Part shown: piece after piece, positions 24,055 through 32,355 of the stretch | Position numbering within the stretch: the first letter of the stretch is position 1 | Layout of the letters: each line of letters starts with the position of its first letter | Notes under the pieces: model-generated | The model's database searches: none | What the model saw: only the letters and a program-made list of their open reading frames with translations | Told to the model about the DNA's origin: nothing | Made by a program: the position numbers and the translations under genes | Source of the DNA: Streptomyces peucetius | GTDB taxonomy: Bacteria > Actinomycetota > Actinomycetes > Streptomycetales > Streptomycetaceae | Assembly (NCBI RefSeq): GCF_025854275.1 | Contig: NZ_CP107567.1 | Span: 5,208,001-5,272,000, forward strand | Direction: 5' to 3' | Length of the DNA: 64,000 bases

Positions 24055-25212
24055 ATGACGGCCAAGCGGAAGTCCCTGGCCACGGCGATGGCCTGCGCGA
24101 GTGCCATCGTCGTGCTGGCGGGTTGCTCCCAGGACGGCGACATCAAGGCCAAGGGGGCCTCCGGGGACCGGAACGATCCGGTGGCCGCGACGAGCGGCGG
24201 TTCGCTGGAGGGTCTGAACGCCGGGCAGATCGCCGACAGGGCGGTCGAGGCCACGAAGGCCGCCGGATCGCTGACCATGGCGGGCCGGATCGAGAAGGAC
24301 GGTGAGCCGTTCTCCGTCGACCTCGCCCTGGACTCCGCCCAGAACTGCACCGGCCGGCTCGGCGTCAAGGGAGGCAGGGCCGAGCTGCGCCAGGTGGCCG
24401 AGACGATGTACCTGAAGGGCGACAGGCAGTTCTGGAGTGCCTCGTTGCAGGAGCGTTCCTCCGCCTCGCCCGACGGGTCCGGCAACGACGCCGTCGTGGA
24501 GCTCATGACGGGCCGCTGGATCAAGATGCCCGCGGGGAGCATCAAGGACATGGACCGCCTCTGCGACCTCAAGGCGATGTTCGCCCGGATGGACGTGGAC
24601 GAGGCGGACCGGAAGCGGATGACGAAGGGCCCGGACGCGAAGGTCGACGGCGTACCGACGGTGACCCTCGTGAAGAGGCAGCAGGGCACGACCACGACCG
24701 TCCATGTCGCCAAGGAGGGCAAGCCCCATGTCCTCAAGATCGTCAGGGCGGGTGGCGACGAGACCGGCACGATCGTCCTCTCCGGCTACGGCAAGCCGGT
24801 CCAGGTCGAGGCACCGCCGGCGGACGAGGTCGTCGACCTGGACAGCCTGACCGGGCGCGACGGCCTCGGGTTCGAGGCGGGCGAGACGCACACCGGGGAA
24901 CAGTCGGGCGACCGGAGCGGCACGGACGGGGAGTCCGGCACCGGGCCGGACATCGGCCTCGGGGCCGGTACGGACGGGGGGACAGGCTCCGGGACCGACT
25001 CCGAAACCGATTCCGAAACGGACTCCGGGAACGATGCCGGGTACGGGACCGGGGCGGACGTTGACCCAGACACCGGCAGCGACTCCGGAACGGGCGCCGA
25101 CGCCGAGTCCGGGGGCGATGTCGAGTCCGGCGGTGACACAGAGCCGGGTGACACCGGTACCGACACCGGATCGGGCGCCGGGACCTCCGCGGACAGCGAG
25201 ACCGCTTCCTAG
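24055..25212 (+). CDS. Lipoprotein with acidic repetitive C-terminal tail
   Basis: A 385-residue exported lipoprotein: MTAKRKSLATAMACASAI, hydrophobic core, lipobox VLAGC, then a domain of ~250 residues (AGQIADRAVEATKAAGSLTM, GDRQFWSASL) resembling actinobacterial LppX/LprG-like sequence-variable lipoproteins. The last ~115 residues are almost entirely Gly/Ser/Thr/Asp/Glu repeats (SETDSETDSG, ESGGD repeats), probably a flexible wall-spanning tail. Start at ATG 24055 with CGAGGAGAG. It lies between adnA and adnB but has no obvious link to DNA repair. The family assignment beyond 'lipoprotein' is uncertain. Confidence 0.85.
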   Translation: MTAKRKSLATAMACASAIVVLAGCSQDGDIKAKGASGDRNDPVAATSGGSLEGLNAGQIADRAVEATKAAGSLTMAGRIEKDGEPFSVDLALDSAQNCTGRLGVKGGRAELRQVAETMYLKGDRQFWSASLQERSSASPDGSGNDAVVELMTGRWIKMPAGSIKDMDRLCDLKAMFARMDVDEADRKRMTKGPDAKVDGVPTVTLVKRQQGTTTTVHVAKEGKPHVLKIVRAGGDETGTIVLSGYGKPVQVEAPPADEVVDLDSLTGRDGLGFEAGETHTGEQSGDRSGTDGESGTGPDIGLGAGTDGGTGSGTDSETDSETDSGNDAGYGTGADVDPDTGSDSGTGADAESGGDVESGGDTEPGDTGTDTGSGAGTSADSETAS

Positions 25213-25239
25213 GCGGCTTCCGGGCATATCGGGAGACAT

Positions 25240-25261
25240 GGGGACCACCGCTGATGCTGAT
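25240..25261 (+). repeat. Left arm of an inverted repeat bracketing the IS region
   Basis: GGGGACCAC + CGC + TGATGCTGAT. The reverse complement of 27349-27373 reads GGGGACCAC + TGACAT + TGATGCTGAT, so 19 bases match with a differing centre. The two arms bracket 2.1 kb of IS110 material. Confidence 0.5.
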
Positions 25262-25335
25262 CGGAAAATCGAGGTTCGGGAGGGCAGGCGGCAGCATCCG
25301 GGCCGCTTGCGGACCGGATGTCGGGGCGGGCTCTC

Positions 25336-26661
25336 TCAGGCGGATACGGGTTGGAGGGTGACCTGGTGGCCGAGGGCCTGGAGCTGGCGGACGAGGTCGC
25401 GGGTCTTGCGGGCGGGATTGAGATGGCGTTGGTGCCAGTCGGCGCCGAGCTCCTGGTAGGAGGCGTCCGGGTCATTGATCAGGTGCCAGGTGATGACGAG
25501 TATCGAGCGGGCGACGGCGACCAGGGCCTTGGCGTGTCCGCGGCGTTTGACGATGCGGCGGTAGCGGGCGCCGAGGAAGGTGTCGGTGCGGGCGGCGGCG
25601 TTGGCAGCCTCGCCGAGGGCGCCCTTGAGCCAGGGGTTGCCCTGCCCGGCCGGGCCTGCGGTGCTCTTCGCGCCGGACTGGATCGTGCGAGGGCATAACT
25701 TCGCCCAGGACACCAGATGTTCGGGAGTGGGGAAGCGGCTCATGTCCGCGCCGATCTCGGCGAGGATGATCTGTGCGGTGGCCGGCCCGATCCCGGGGAC
25801 GGCATCCAGCTTCTCGGCCAGGGCGCGGGCGTTCACACCACCGGCGGACGGTCCCACTTCCGGGTCGTCGTGTGGGGTGGTGATGTTCTCCAGCGTGTGG
25901 GCGATGAGCCGGTCGAGTTCCTGGATCTGTGCGGTGAGATGGTCGACGGTGCCCAGCAGCACCCCCAGCAGCCGGGCGTGGTGGTCCTCGAACTGTCCGG
26001 TCAGGGCCTCGGCGAGGGCCGCCTTCTTCTTTACCAGGTTGCCTTTGGCGAGGTCGGCGAGGGCGCGGGGGTTGCGTTGGCCGGCGACCAGGGCATCGAG
26101 CATGGCCCGCCCTGACATGCCGAACAGGTCCGAGACGACGTCGGACAGTTTGATCTGCGCGTCCTGGAGGGCTTTGTCCACCCGGTGCTTGTGGCGGGTG
26201 CGTTCCTGGACGAACACGGTGCGGGTGCGGGTGACGTCCCGCAACTGCCGGACGGGCTTGGGCGGGACGAACGAGGCGCGGACCATGCCGCGTTCGGCGA
26301 GCTTGGCCAGCCAGACCGCGTCCAGCTTGTCGGTCTTCGGGCGCCCGGGGACGTTCTTCACGTCGCGCGCGTTGACGAGCCAGCAGTCCAGGCCGCGGGC
26401 CTCCAGCAGGTAGAAGAACGGGCGCCAGTACGAGCCCGTCGCTTCCATGACGACCCGCTCGACGCCCTGGCAGACCAGCCGGTCGCCGAGCTCCAGGATC
26501 GCGTTGGTGGTCGAGGCGACCGTCCAGACCTGCTGGACACGCCGGCCCTCGATAGTGTCGTGCGGGACGCGCAGGCAGACCATCCCGGATGCCTTGGCGA
26601 TGTCGATCGACGCAACCCGCGCGACCGTGCCGTCGTCGTGGTCTTCTCTCAATTCCTCCAT
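25336..26661 (-). CDS. IS110-family transposase
   Basis: A 441-residue recombinase that moves the element using RNA-guided target choice in this family. The N-terminal RuvC-like domain has the DEDD set: Asp20 (ASIDIAK), Glu73 (VVMEATGSYW), Asp111 and Asp114 (KTDKLDA). The C-terminal Transposase_20 domain begins VPGIGPATAQIILAEIG and has CPRTIQSGAKSTAGP, whose serine is the likely nucleophile position. There are no internal stops, so it looks intact. It is longer than the common ~330-400 residue members. Confidence 0.93.
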   Translation of the reverse strand: MEELREDHDDGTVARVASIDIAKASGMVCLRVPHDTIEGRRVQQVWTVASTTNAILELGDRLVCQGVERVVMEATGSYWRPFFYLLEARGLDCWLVNARDVKNVPGRPKTDKLDAVWLAKLAERGMVRASFVPPKPVRQLRDVTRTRTVFVQERTRHKHRVDKALQDAQIKLSDVVSDLFGMSGRAMLDALVAGQRNPRALADLAKGNLVKKKAALAEALTGQFEDHHARLLGVLLGTVDHLTAQIQELDRLIAHTLENITTPHDDPEVGPSAGGVNARALAEKLDAVPGIGPATAQIILAEIGADMSRFPTPEHLVSWAKLCPRTIQSGAKSTAGPAGQGNPWLKGALGEAANAAARTDTFLGARYRRIVKRRGHAKALVAVARSILVITWHLINDPDASYQELGADWHQRHLNPARKTRDLVRQLQALGHQVTLQPVSA

Positions 26662-26840
26662 GCCGTGCCCCCTGTTGTACTGGTTCGGGCAGAGGCTGCC
26701 CGGGGAGCCTGAGGGGGAACGGAGAAGCTGATCGGCGTGCTCAAGGCGACAGTGTGCGGCCCCTCGGACGGCTCCCTCACCAGACTCCTATGCGGGCTCA
26801 CAGCCCAGACATCAAGCGGCGTCGGCGGACAGCCCCTGTA
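26662..26840 (-). ncRNA. Candidate bridge RNA region of the IS110 element
   Basis: The non-coding stretch just 5' of the transposase contains hairpin-capable sequence (GGGCAG-CCT-CTGCCC near 26691-26705) and other short inverted repeats. In IS110-group elements this left-end segment is transcribed as a structured guide (bridge/seek) RNA. No covariance support is available, so this is position-based inference. Confidence 0.35.
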
Positions 26841-26897
26841 CCGATTTTCACGCCCGCGGGGCGTCACCGCAGGTGAACGGTCGACTCCTATTGGCTG

Positions 26898-27260
26898 TCA
26901 AGCGGCGGTGAGCCAGTCGCGGTAGGTGCTGGCGAGGTCGTCGTCCCGGCGGGTTCCTCGTTCGAGGGTGGAGATCGTGGCGGGCCAGACCCCGAAGTGG
27001 CGGGCTGCTGTGGTGAGGGTGATGTTCTTCGATTGCCGTAGGGGACGCAGATCGGCGATCGAGGGGACGGCGACCGTGGTGGTCAGGCAGCGGAACATCT
27101 CCCGGGCGATGGCCCGTTTCAGCAGCCGGATGATCTCCTTCTTCGTTCGGCCGGCGGCGGTCTGCCGTGTCACGTAGTCGCGGGTGCGGGGATCGCTGGA
27201 CATGCGGACCAGGGCGATGCGGTAGAGAGCTGCGTTGGCCGCCCGGCCGGAGCCATGAGA
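26898..27260 (-). pseudogene. C-terminal relic of a second IS110-family transposase
   Basis: The readable part (about 120 codons) begins GRAANAALYRIALVRM and continues SDPRTRDYVTRQTAAGRTKKEIIRLLKRAI, the end of a Transposase_20 domain, then an Xre-like helix-turn-helix tail (LTTAARHFGVWPATISTLERG) ending TYRDWLTAA, seen at the end of some Streptomyces IS110 transposases. The RuvC domain and most of the protein are missing, and the join above ~27260 is not in frame with anything recognisable. It is a different subtype from the intact neighbour, so two insertions have hit this spot. Confidence 0.75.
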
Positions 27261-27348
27261 ACAGGTTCCGGCGGCCGGACAGAACAGCACGGGGACAGCC
27301 CAGCAGGGCGTCAGTCAGTGGCTGGGCCACGATCACCGGAACCTGAGT

Positions 27349-27373
27349 ATCAGCATCAATGTCAGTGGTCCCC
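27349..27373 (-). repeat. Right arm of an inverted repeat bracketing the IS region
   Basis: ATCAGCATCA (27349-27358) and GTGGTCCCC (27365-27373) mirror 25240-25261 on the opposite strand. The arm overlaps the -35-like box of the adnB promoter. Confidence 0.5.
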
Positions 27374-27381
27374 GTTAGCCT
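27359..27381 (+). promoter_or_regulatory. RecA-NDp/PafBC-type promoter of adnB
   Basis: ATGTCAGTG (27359-27367), exactly 8 nt, then TAGCCT (27376-27381) matches TTGTCRGTG-N8-TAnnnT except for the first base. The GTG at 27389 follows 7 nt after the -10, so transcription should start at or next to the start codon. In mycobacteria this motif is driven by PafBC after DNA damage. Confidence 0.7.
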
Positions 27382-27388
27382 CTACGAG

Positions 27389-30300
27389 GTGACCGCACGT
27401 ATCACCGACCCCGAGCAGCTCAAGGAGCTCCTCGGCATCCCCTTCACCCCGGAGCAGACGGCCTGCATCACCGCGCCGCCCGCACCGCAGGTCATCGTGG
27501 CCGGGGCCGGTTCGGGGAAGACGACGGTCATGGCGGCCCGGGTGGTCTGGCTCGTGGGCACCGGGCAGGTGGCTCCGGAGCAGGTCCTCGGCCTCACGTT
27601 CACGAACAAGGCTGCGGGCGAGCTCGCCGAGCGTGTCCGCACCGCCCTCGTCCGCGCCGGGGTGACGGACCCTGACGTCATCGACCCGGACAACCCTCCG
27701 GGAGAGCCGCGCATCTCCACGTACCACGCCTTCGCGGGACAGCTGCTCGCCGACCACGGCCTGCGCATCGGACTCGAGCCGACCGCCCGGCTCCTCGCCG
27801 ACGCCACCCGGTACCAGCTCGCCGCCCGTGTGCTGCGGGAGGCCCCTGGCCCGTATCCGGCGCTCACCCGCTCCTTCCCGTCCCTCGTCAGCGACCTGCT
27901 CGCGCTCGACGCGGAGCTCGCCGAGCACCTGGTGCCCCCCGAGCGGCTGGCGGCGTACGACTCCGAGCTGCTCCGCACGCTGGAGGGGGCGCGGCTGAGC
28001 AACGCCGACCTCCGCAAGGTCCCGGAGGCCGCGGCCGCCCGCCGCGAACTGCTCGACCTGACGATCCGGTACCGCGCCGCCAAACGGGAGCGCGACCTTC
28101 TCGACTTCGGGGACCAGATCGCCCTCTCCGCCGAGCTGGCGCTCACCCGGCCGGAGGTGGGCGCCATCCTGCGGGACGAGTTCCGGGTGGTGCTGCTCGA
28201 CGAGTACCAGGACACGTCCGTGGCCCAGCGGCTCCTGCTCTCGGGTCTGTTCGGGAAGGGCACGGGCCACCCGGTCACCGCGGTCGGCGACCCCTGCCAG
28301 GCGATCTACGGCTGGCGCGGAGCGTCCGTCGCCAACCTCGACGACTTCCCGGTCCACTTCCCCCACGCCGACGGCAGCCCCGCCACCCGCTACTCGCTCA
28401 GCGAGAACCGCCGCAGCGGCGGCCGGCTCCTGCATCTCGCCAACGGCCTCGCCACCCCGCTGCGCGCCATGCACGAGGGGGTCGAAGCGCTGCGGCCCGC
28501 CCCCGGGGCCGAGCGGGACGGCATCGTGCGATGCGCGCTGCTGCCGACACACGCCGACGAGATCGAGTGGCTCGCCGACTCGATCGCCCAACTGGTGCGC
28601 ACCGGCAAGGCACCCGGGGAGATCGCGGTCCTGTGCCGTACCGCGGGCGACTTCCCCGAGATCCAGGGCGCCCTGGTCGCCCGCGACGTCCCCGTGGAGG
28701 TCGTCGGCCTGTCCGGGCTGCTGCATCTGCCGGAGGTCGCCGACCTGGTCGCGGTGTGCGAGGTGCTGCAGGACCCGGGGGCCAACGCCTCACTGGTCCG
28801 TCTCCTCACCGGTCCCCGGTGGCGCATCGGGCCGCGCGACCTGGCTCTCCTCGGCCGCCGGGCACGGCTGCTCGTGCACCGCGCCGGCGCGGACAACGAC
28901 CCCGACCAGCGCCTCGCCGCGGCGGTGGAGGGCACCGACCCCGCCGAGATCGTCTCGCTCGCCGACGCCCTCGACACCTTCCTCGACGCGGCCGGCGGCG
29001 AGGACGACGGCCTGGTCTTCTCCTCCGAGGCACGGATCCGCTTCGCGCGTCTCGCGGCAGAGCTGCGCGACCTCCGGCGCTCGCTCGCCGACCCGCTGAT
29101 GGACGTCCTGCACCGGGTGCTCTCCACCACCGGCCTCGAGGTCGAACTCTCCGCCTCGCCGCACGCCCTGGCGGCGCGCCGCCGCGAGACCCTCGCCAAC
29201 TTCCTCGACGTCGCCGCCGGTTTCGCCGCGCTGGACGGGGAGGCGACGCTGCTGGCCTTCCTGGGCTTCCTGCGCACCGCCGCCCAGTACGAGAAGGGCC
29301 TCGACAACGCCCTCCCCGGCGGGGAGAACACGGTCAAGGTGCTCACGGCGCACAAGTCCAAGGGCCTGGAGTGGGATGTCGTCGCCGTCCCCGGGCTGGT
29401 CGCCAAGCACTTCCCGAACGACCAGGCGCGGGACGCGTGGACCTCCCGGTCCAGGGTCCTCCCGCACGCCCTGCGGGGAGACGCGGACACGCTCCCCGAC
29501 GTCGGGTCGTGGGACGCGCGGGGACTGAAGGCCTTCAAGGAGGCAATGGCGGACCACCAGCACACGGAGGAACTCCGCCTCGGGTACGTGACCTTCACCC
29601 GTCCGCGCTCCCTCCTCCTCGGTTCCGCGCACTGGTGGGGCCCCAGCCAGAAGCGGCGGCGCGGTCCGTCGGCGTTCCTCCAGGCGCTGTACGACCACTG
29701 CGAGCAGGGGCACGGCGAGATCGAGGTCTGGGCGGAGGAACCGGAGGAGGACGCCGAGAACCCGGCGCTCGGCGCGGCCACCGCGGACCACGCGTGGCCG
29801 TTGCCGCTGGACCCGGTGTCCCTGTCCCGCCGCCGTGCCGCGGCGGACACGGTCCTGGCGCACCTCGAAGCACTGGCGGCCACGCCGTCCGCCCTCGACC
29901 AGCCGCCCGCCCTCGACGAGCCGGCCTCTCCCCACGAGCCCGACGACCGCGACGAGCCGGCCTCTCCCCACGAGCCGGCCGTCCCCCACGAGCCGGGGCC
30001 GGCCGAGCCCGACGAGTGGGACTGGCCGACGGAGGCCCCGCCCGAGGAGGACGCCGCACCGCCCTTCGACGACTACCCGGGGACCACCGTCCCCCACCAG
30101 GCCACCCGGGGACGCACGGACCTGCCCCCGGCCCCAGGACGCGGAGGTTCCGCCACGCCGCCGGGAGCAGAGGCAGGTCTCACGCCCGAGGAGAGCCGCG
30201 CCATCGCCTCCTGGGACCGCGACCTCGACGCCCTCGTCGGCGAACTCCGCCGCAACCGCGCCACCGTCCGCGACGTCCTCGTGCCGCCGTCCCTCTCCGC

Positions 30301-30910
30301 CTCCCAGCTGCTCCGCCTCGCCGCCGACCCCGACGGCTTCGCCCAGGAGCTCGCCCGCCCCATGCCCCGCCCGCCGCAACCCGCGGCCCGCAGAGGCACC
30401 CGGTTCCACGCCTGGGTGGAGTCGCGTTTCGAGGAACTTCCGCTGCCCATGCTCGGGCCGGACGAGCTCCCCGGCGGCGCCGACGACATCGGCGGCACCC
30501 ACGAGCACGACATCGCGGACGAACAGGACCTGGCCGCGCTCAAGGAGGCCTTCGAGCGCACGCCGTACGCCCGGCGCACTCCGCACGGCGTCGAGGTGCC
30601 GTTCCAGTTCACGCTGGCCGGGCGCGTCGTCCGGGGCCGTATCGACGCCGTGTACCGCACGGGGGAGGACACGTACGAGATCGTCGACTGGAAGACGGCA
30701 CGGGGCGGCGTCGCGGACCCCCTCCAGCTCGCCGTCTACCGCCTCGCGTGGGCCGAGCGGCACGGGATACCGCTCGACGCCGTGACCGCCACGTTCGTGT
30801 TCGTCCGGACCGGCGAGGTCGTGCGCCCCGAGGGCCTTCCCGACCGCGCCGGGCTGGAGCGCGTCCTGCTGGGCGGGACGGCCGACCGCTCCGGCGGCGT
30901 CGCCCGTTAG
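27389..30910 (+). CDS. adnB: AdnB-type UvrD-like helicase-nuclease subunit
   Basis: A 1173-residue helicase-nuclease, partner of AdnA. Walker A is AGAGSGKTT (~37-45), motif Ia LTFTNKAAGEL, motif II DEYQD (~271), and KVLTAHKSKGLEWDVV (~650). A Pro/Glu/Asp-rich linker with repeated DEPASPHEP (~834-895) joins the motor to a RecB-type nuclease with YEIVDWKTARGG (~1098). No iron-sulfur cysteine cluster is evident, unlike the partner. Start at GTG 27389 because of the promoter geometry; an in-frame ATG at 27359 lies inside the -35-like box. Normally I expect it next to adnA; here insertion sequences and a lipoprotein gene intervene. Confidence 0.88.
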   Translation: MTARITDPEQLKELLGIPFTPEQTACITAPPAPQVIVAGAGSGKTTVMAARVVWLVGTGQVAPEQVLGLTFTNKAAGELAERVRTALVRAGVTDPDVIDPDNPPGEPRISTYHAFAGQLLADHGLRIGLEPTARLLADATRYQLAARVLREAPGPYPALTRSFPSLVSDLLALDAELAEHLVPPERLAAYDSELLRTLEGARLSNADLRKVPEAAAARRELLDLTIRYRAAKRERDLLDFGDQIALSAELALTRPEVGAILRDEFRVVLLDEYQDTSVAQRLLLSGLFGKGTGHPVTAVGDPCQAIYGWRGASVANLDDFPVHFPHADGSPATRYSLSENRRSGGRLLHLANGLATPLRAMHEGVEALRPAPGAERDGIVRCALLPTHADEIEWLADSIAQLVRTGKAPGEIAVLCRTAGDFPEIQGALVARDVPVEVVGLSGLLHLPEVADLVAVCEVLQDPGANASLVRLLTGPRWRIGPRDLALLGRRARLLVHRAGADNDPDQRLAAAVEGTDPAEIVSLADALDTFLDAAGGEDDGLVFSSEARIRFARLAAELRDLRRSLADPLMDVLHRVLSTTGLEVELSASPHALAARRRETLANFLDVAAGFAALDGEATLLAFLGFLRTAAQYEKGLDNALPGGENTVKVLTAHKSKGLEWDVVAVPGLVAKHFPNDQARDAWTSRSRVLPHALRGDADTLPDVGSWDARGLKAFKEAMADHQHTEELRLGYVTFTRPRSLLLGSAHWWGPSQKRRRGPSAFLQALYDHCEQGHGEIEVWAEEPEEDAENPALGAATADHAWPLPLDPVSLSRRRAAADTVLAHLEALAATPSALDQPPALDEPASPHEPDDRDEPASPHEPAVPHEPGPAEPDEWDWPTEAPPEEDAAPPFDDYPGTTVPHQATRGRTDLPPAPGRGGSATPPGAEAGLTPEESRAIASWDRDLDALVGELRRNRATVRDVLVPPSLSASQLLRLAADPDGFAQELARPMPRPPQPAARRGTRFHAWVESRFEELPLPMLGPDELPGGADDIGGTHEHDIADEQDLAALKEAFERTPYARRTPHGVEVPFQFTLAGRVVRGRIDAVYRTGEDTYEIVDWKTARGGVADPLQLAVYRLAWAERHGIPLDAVTATFVFVRTGEVVRPEGLPDRAGLERVLLGGTADRSGGVAR

Positions 30911-30919
30911 GCTCGGAGC

Positions 30920-32317
30920 ATGAGCGAGACCCCGGACAACGCCGTCCGTATGTACGTACAGCAGCACCGCGCAGCCTTCCTCGACGACCTCGCCGAGTGG
31001 CTGCGCATCCCGTCGGTGTCGGCACAGCCCGAGCACGACGGAGACGTACGGCGCAGCGCCGAGTGGCTCGCGGCCAAGCTGACCGAGACCGGGTTCCCGG
31101 TCGCCGAGATCTGGCCCACTCCGGGCGCCCCCGCGGTGTTCGCCGAGTGGCCGTCCGGCGATCCGGAGGCGCCCACCGTGCTCGTCTACGGCCACCACGA
31201 CGTGCAGCCCGCCGCCCGCGAGGACGGCTGGCACACCGACCCCTTCGAGCCGCAGCTGACCGACGGCCGGATGTACGGCCGCGGCGCCGCCGACGACAAG
31301 GGCCAGGTGTTCTTCCACACGCTCGGCGTGCGCGCCCACCTCGCGGCCACCGGCCGCACGGCCCCCGCCGTCCATCTGAAGCTGCTGATCGAGGGCGAGG
31401 AGGAATCGGGGTCCACGCACTTCCGTGCCCTCGTCGAGGAACAGGCCGAGCGCCTCGCCGCCGACGCCGTGATCGTGTCCGACACGGGCATGTGGTCGGA
31501 GACCACACCCACGGTCTGCACCGGCATGCGCGGCCTCGCCGACTGTGAGATCACGCTCCACGGCCCCGACCAGGACATCCATTCCGGATCGTTCGGTGGC
31601 GCCGTGCCCAACCCGGCGACCGTCGCCGCCCGTCTGGTCGCCGCGCTGCACGACGAGAACGAGCAGGTCACCGTCCCCGGCTTCTACGAGGGCATCGCGC
31701 CTCTCACCGACGCCGAGCGCGAGCTCTTCGCCGAGCTTCCCTTCGACGAGGACACCTGGCTGCGCACCGCGCAGTCCCACGGAACCCTCGGGGAGAACGG
31801 CTACTCCACGCTGGAGCGCATCTGGGCCCGCCCGACGGCCGAGCTGAACGGCATCGGCGGCGGCTACCAGGGCCCCGGCGGCAAGACGATCATTCCGTCG
31901 TCGGCGCACCTCAAGCTGTCGTTCCGGCTGGTCGCCGGGCAGGAGCCGGACAAGATCGAGCGGGCTGTCACCGACTGGGTCGCCGCGCGGGTCCCCGCGG
32001 GCATCCGCCACGAGATCGTCTTCGGGGCCGCCACCCGCCCGTGCCTGACACCGCTCGACCACCCGGCGCTCCGGTCGGTCGTGCGGGCCATGGGCCGGGC
32101 CTTCGACGGCCACAAGATCCGCTTCACCCGCGAGGGCGGCTCAGGGCCCGCGGCCGACCTCCAGGACGTGCTCGCGGCGCCCGTGCTCTTCCTGGGCATC
32201 TCCGTACCGTCCGACGGCTGGCACGCACCGAACGAGAAGGTCGAGCTGGATCTGCTCCTCAAGGGCGCGGAGACGGCCGCCCATCTGTGGGGCGACATGG
32301 CCGAAGCCCTTCGCTGA
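30920..32317 (+). CDS. M20-family metallodipeptidase
   Basis: A 465-residue cytosolic di-zinc peptidase. Motifs: GHHDVQPA (first zinc His and Asp), RGAADDKGQ (bridging Asp), LLIEGEEESGS (catalytic and metal glutamates), VSDTGMW, and GGSGPAADL near the C-terminus; the dimerisation domain lies between about 200 and 330. Length and motifs fit the dipeptidase subgroup (CNDP-like). TAGGCT (30908-30913), overlapping the adnB stop, ends 6 nt before the ATG, indicating a leaderless message. In mycobacteria a potassium channel gene occupies this slot, so this is a lineage-specific neighbour. Confidence 0.92.
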   Translation: MSETPDNAVRMYVQQHRAAFLDDLAEWLRIPSVSAQPEHDGDVRRSAEWLAAKLTETGFPVAEIWPTPGAPAVFAEWPSGDPEAPTVLVYGHHDVQPAAREDGWHTDPFEPQLTDGRMYGRGAADDKGQVFFHTLGVRAHLAATGRTAPAVHLKLLIEGEEESGSTHFRALVEEQAERLAADAVIVSDTGMWSETTPTVCTGMRGLADCEITLHGPDQDIHSGSFGGAVPNPATVAARLVAALHDENEQVTVPGFYEGIAPLTDAERELFAELPFDEDTWLRTAQSHGTLGENGYSTLERIWARPTAELNGIGGGYQGPGGKTIIPSSAHLKLSFRLVAGQEPDKIERAVTDWVAARVPAGIRHEIVFGAATRPCLTPLDHPALRSVVRAMGRAFDGHKIRFTREGGSGPAADLQDVLAAPVLFLGISVPSDGWHAPNEKVELDLLLKGAETAAHLWGDMAEALR

Positions 32318-32355
32318 ACACATTCACCGTCCCGTCCGGGGGAGTTGGAAGAACC

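Larger units (their letters stand above)
25300..26860 (-). mobile_element. IS110-family insertion sequence (approximate ends)
   Basis: A full-length DEDD transposase with about 200 nt of non-coding sequence on its 5' side (26662-26860), the place where IS110-group elements encode the bridge RNA. IS110 elements usually lack terminal inverted repeats, so I cannot fix the ends; these limits are estimates. It lies between the lipoprotein gene and adnB. Confidence 0.7.

Noticed and set aside
25238..25335. Start of a truncated gene (MGTTADADRK...) after the lipoprotein
   Set aside because: There is a weak GGGAG before the ATG, but the frame has no recognisable homology and runs into the IS; not enough to call.
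28790..32113. Long minus-strand open frame across adnB and the dipeptidase
   Set aside because: Antisense shadow; its translation shows no domain.
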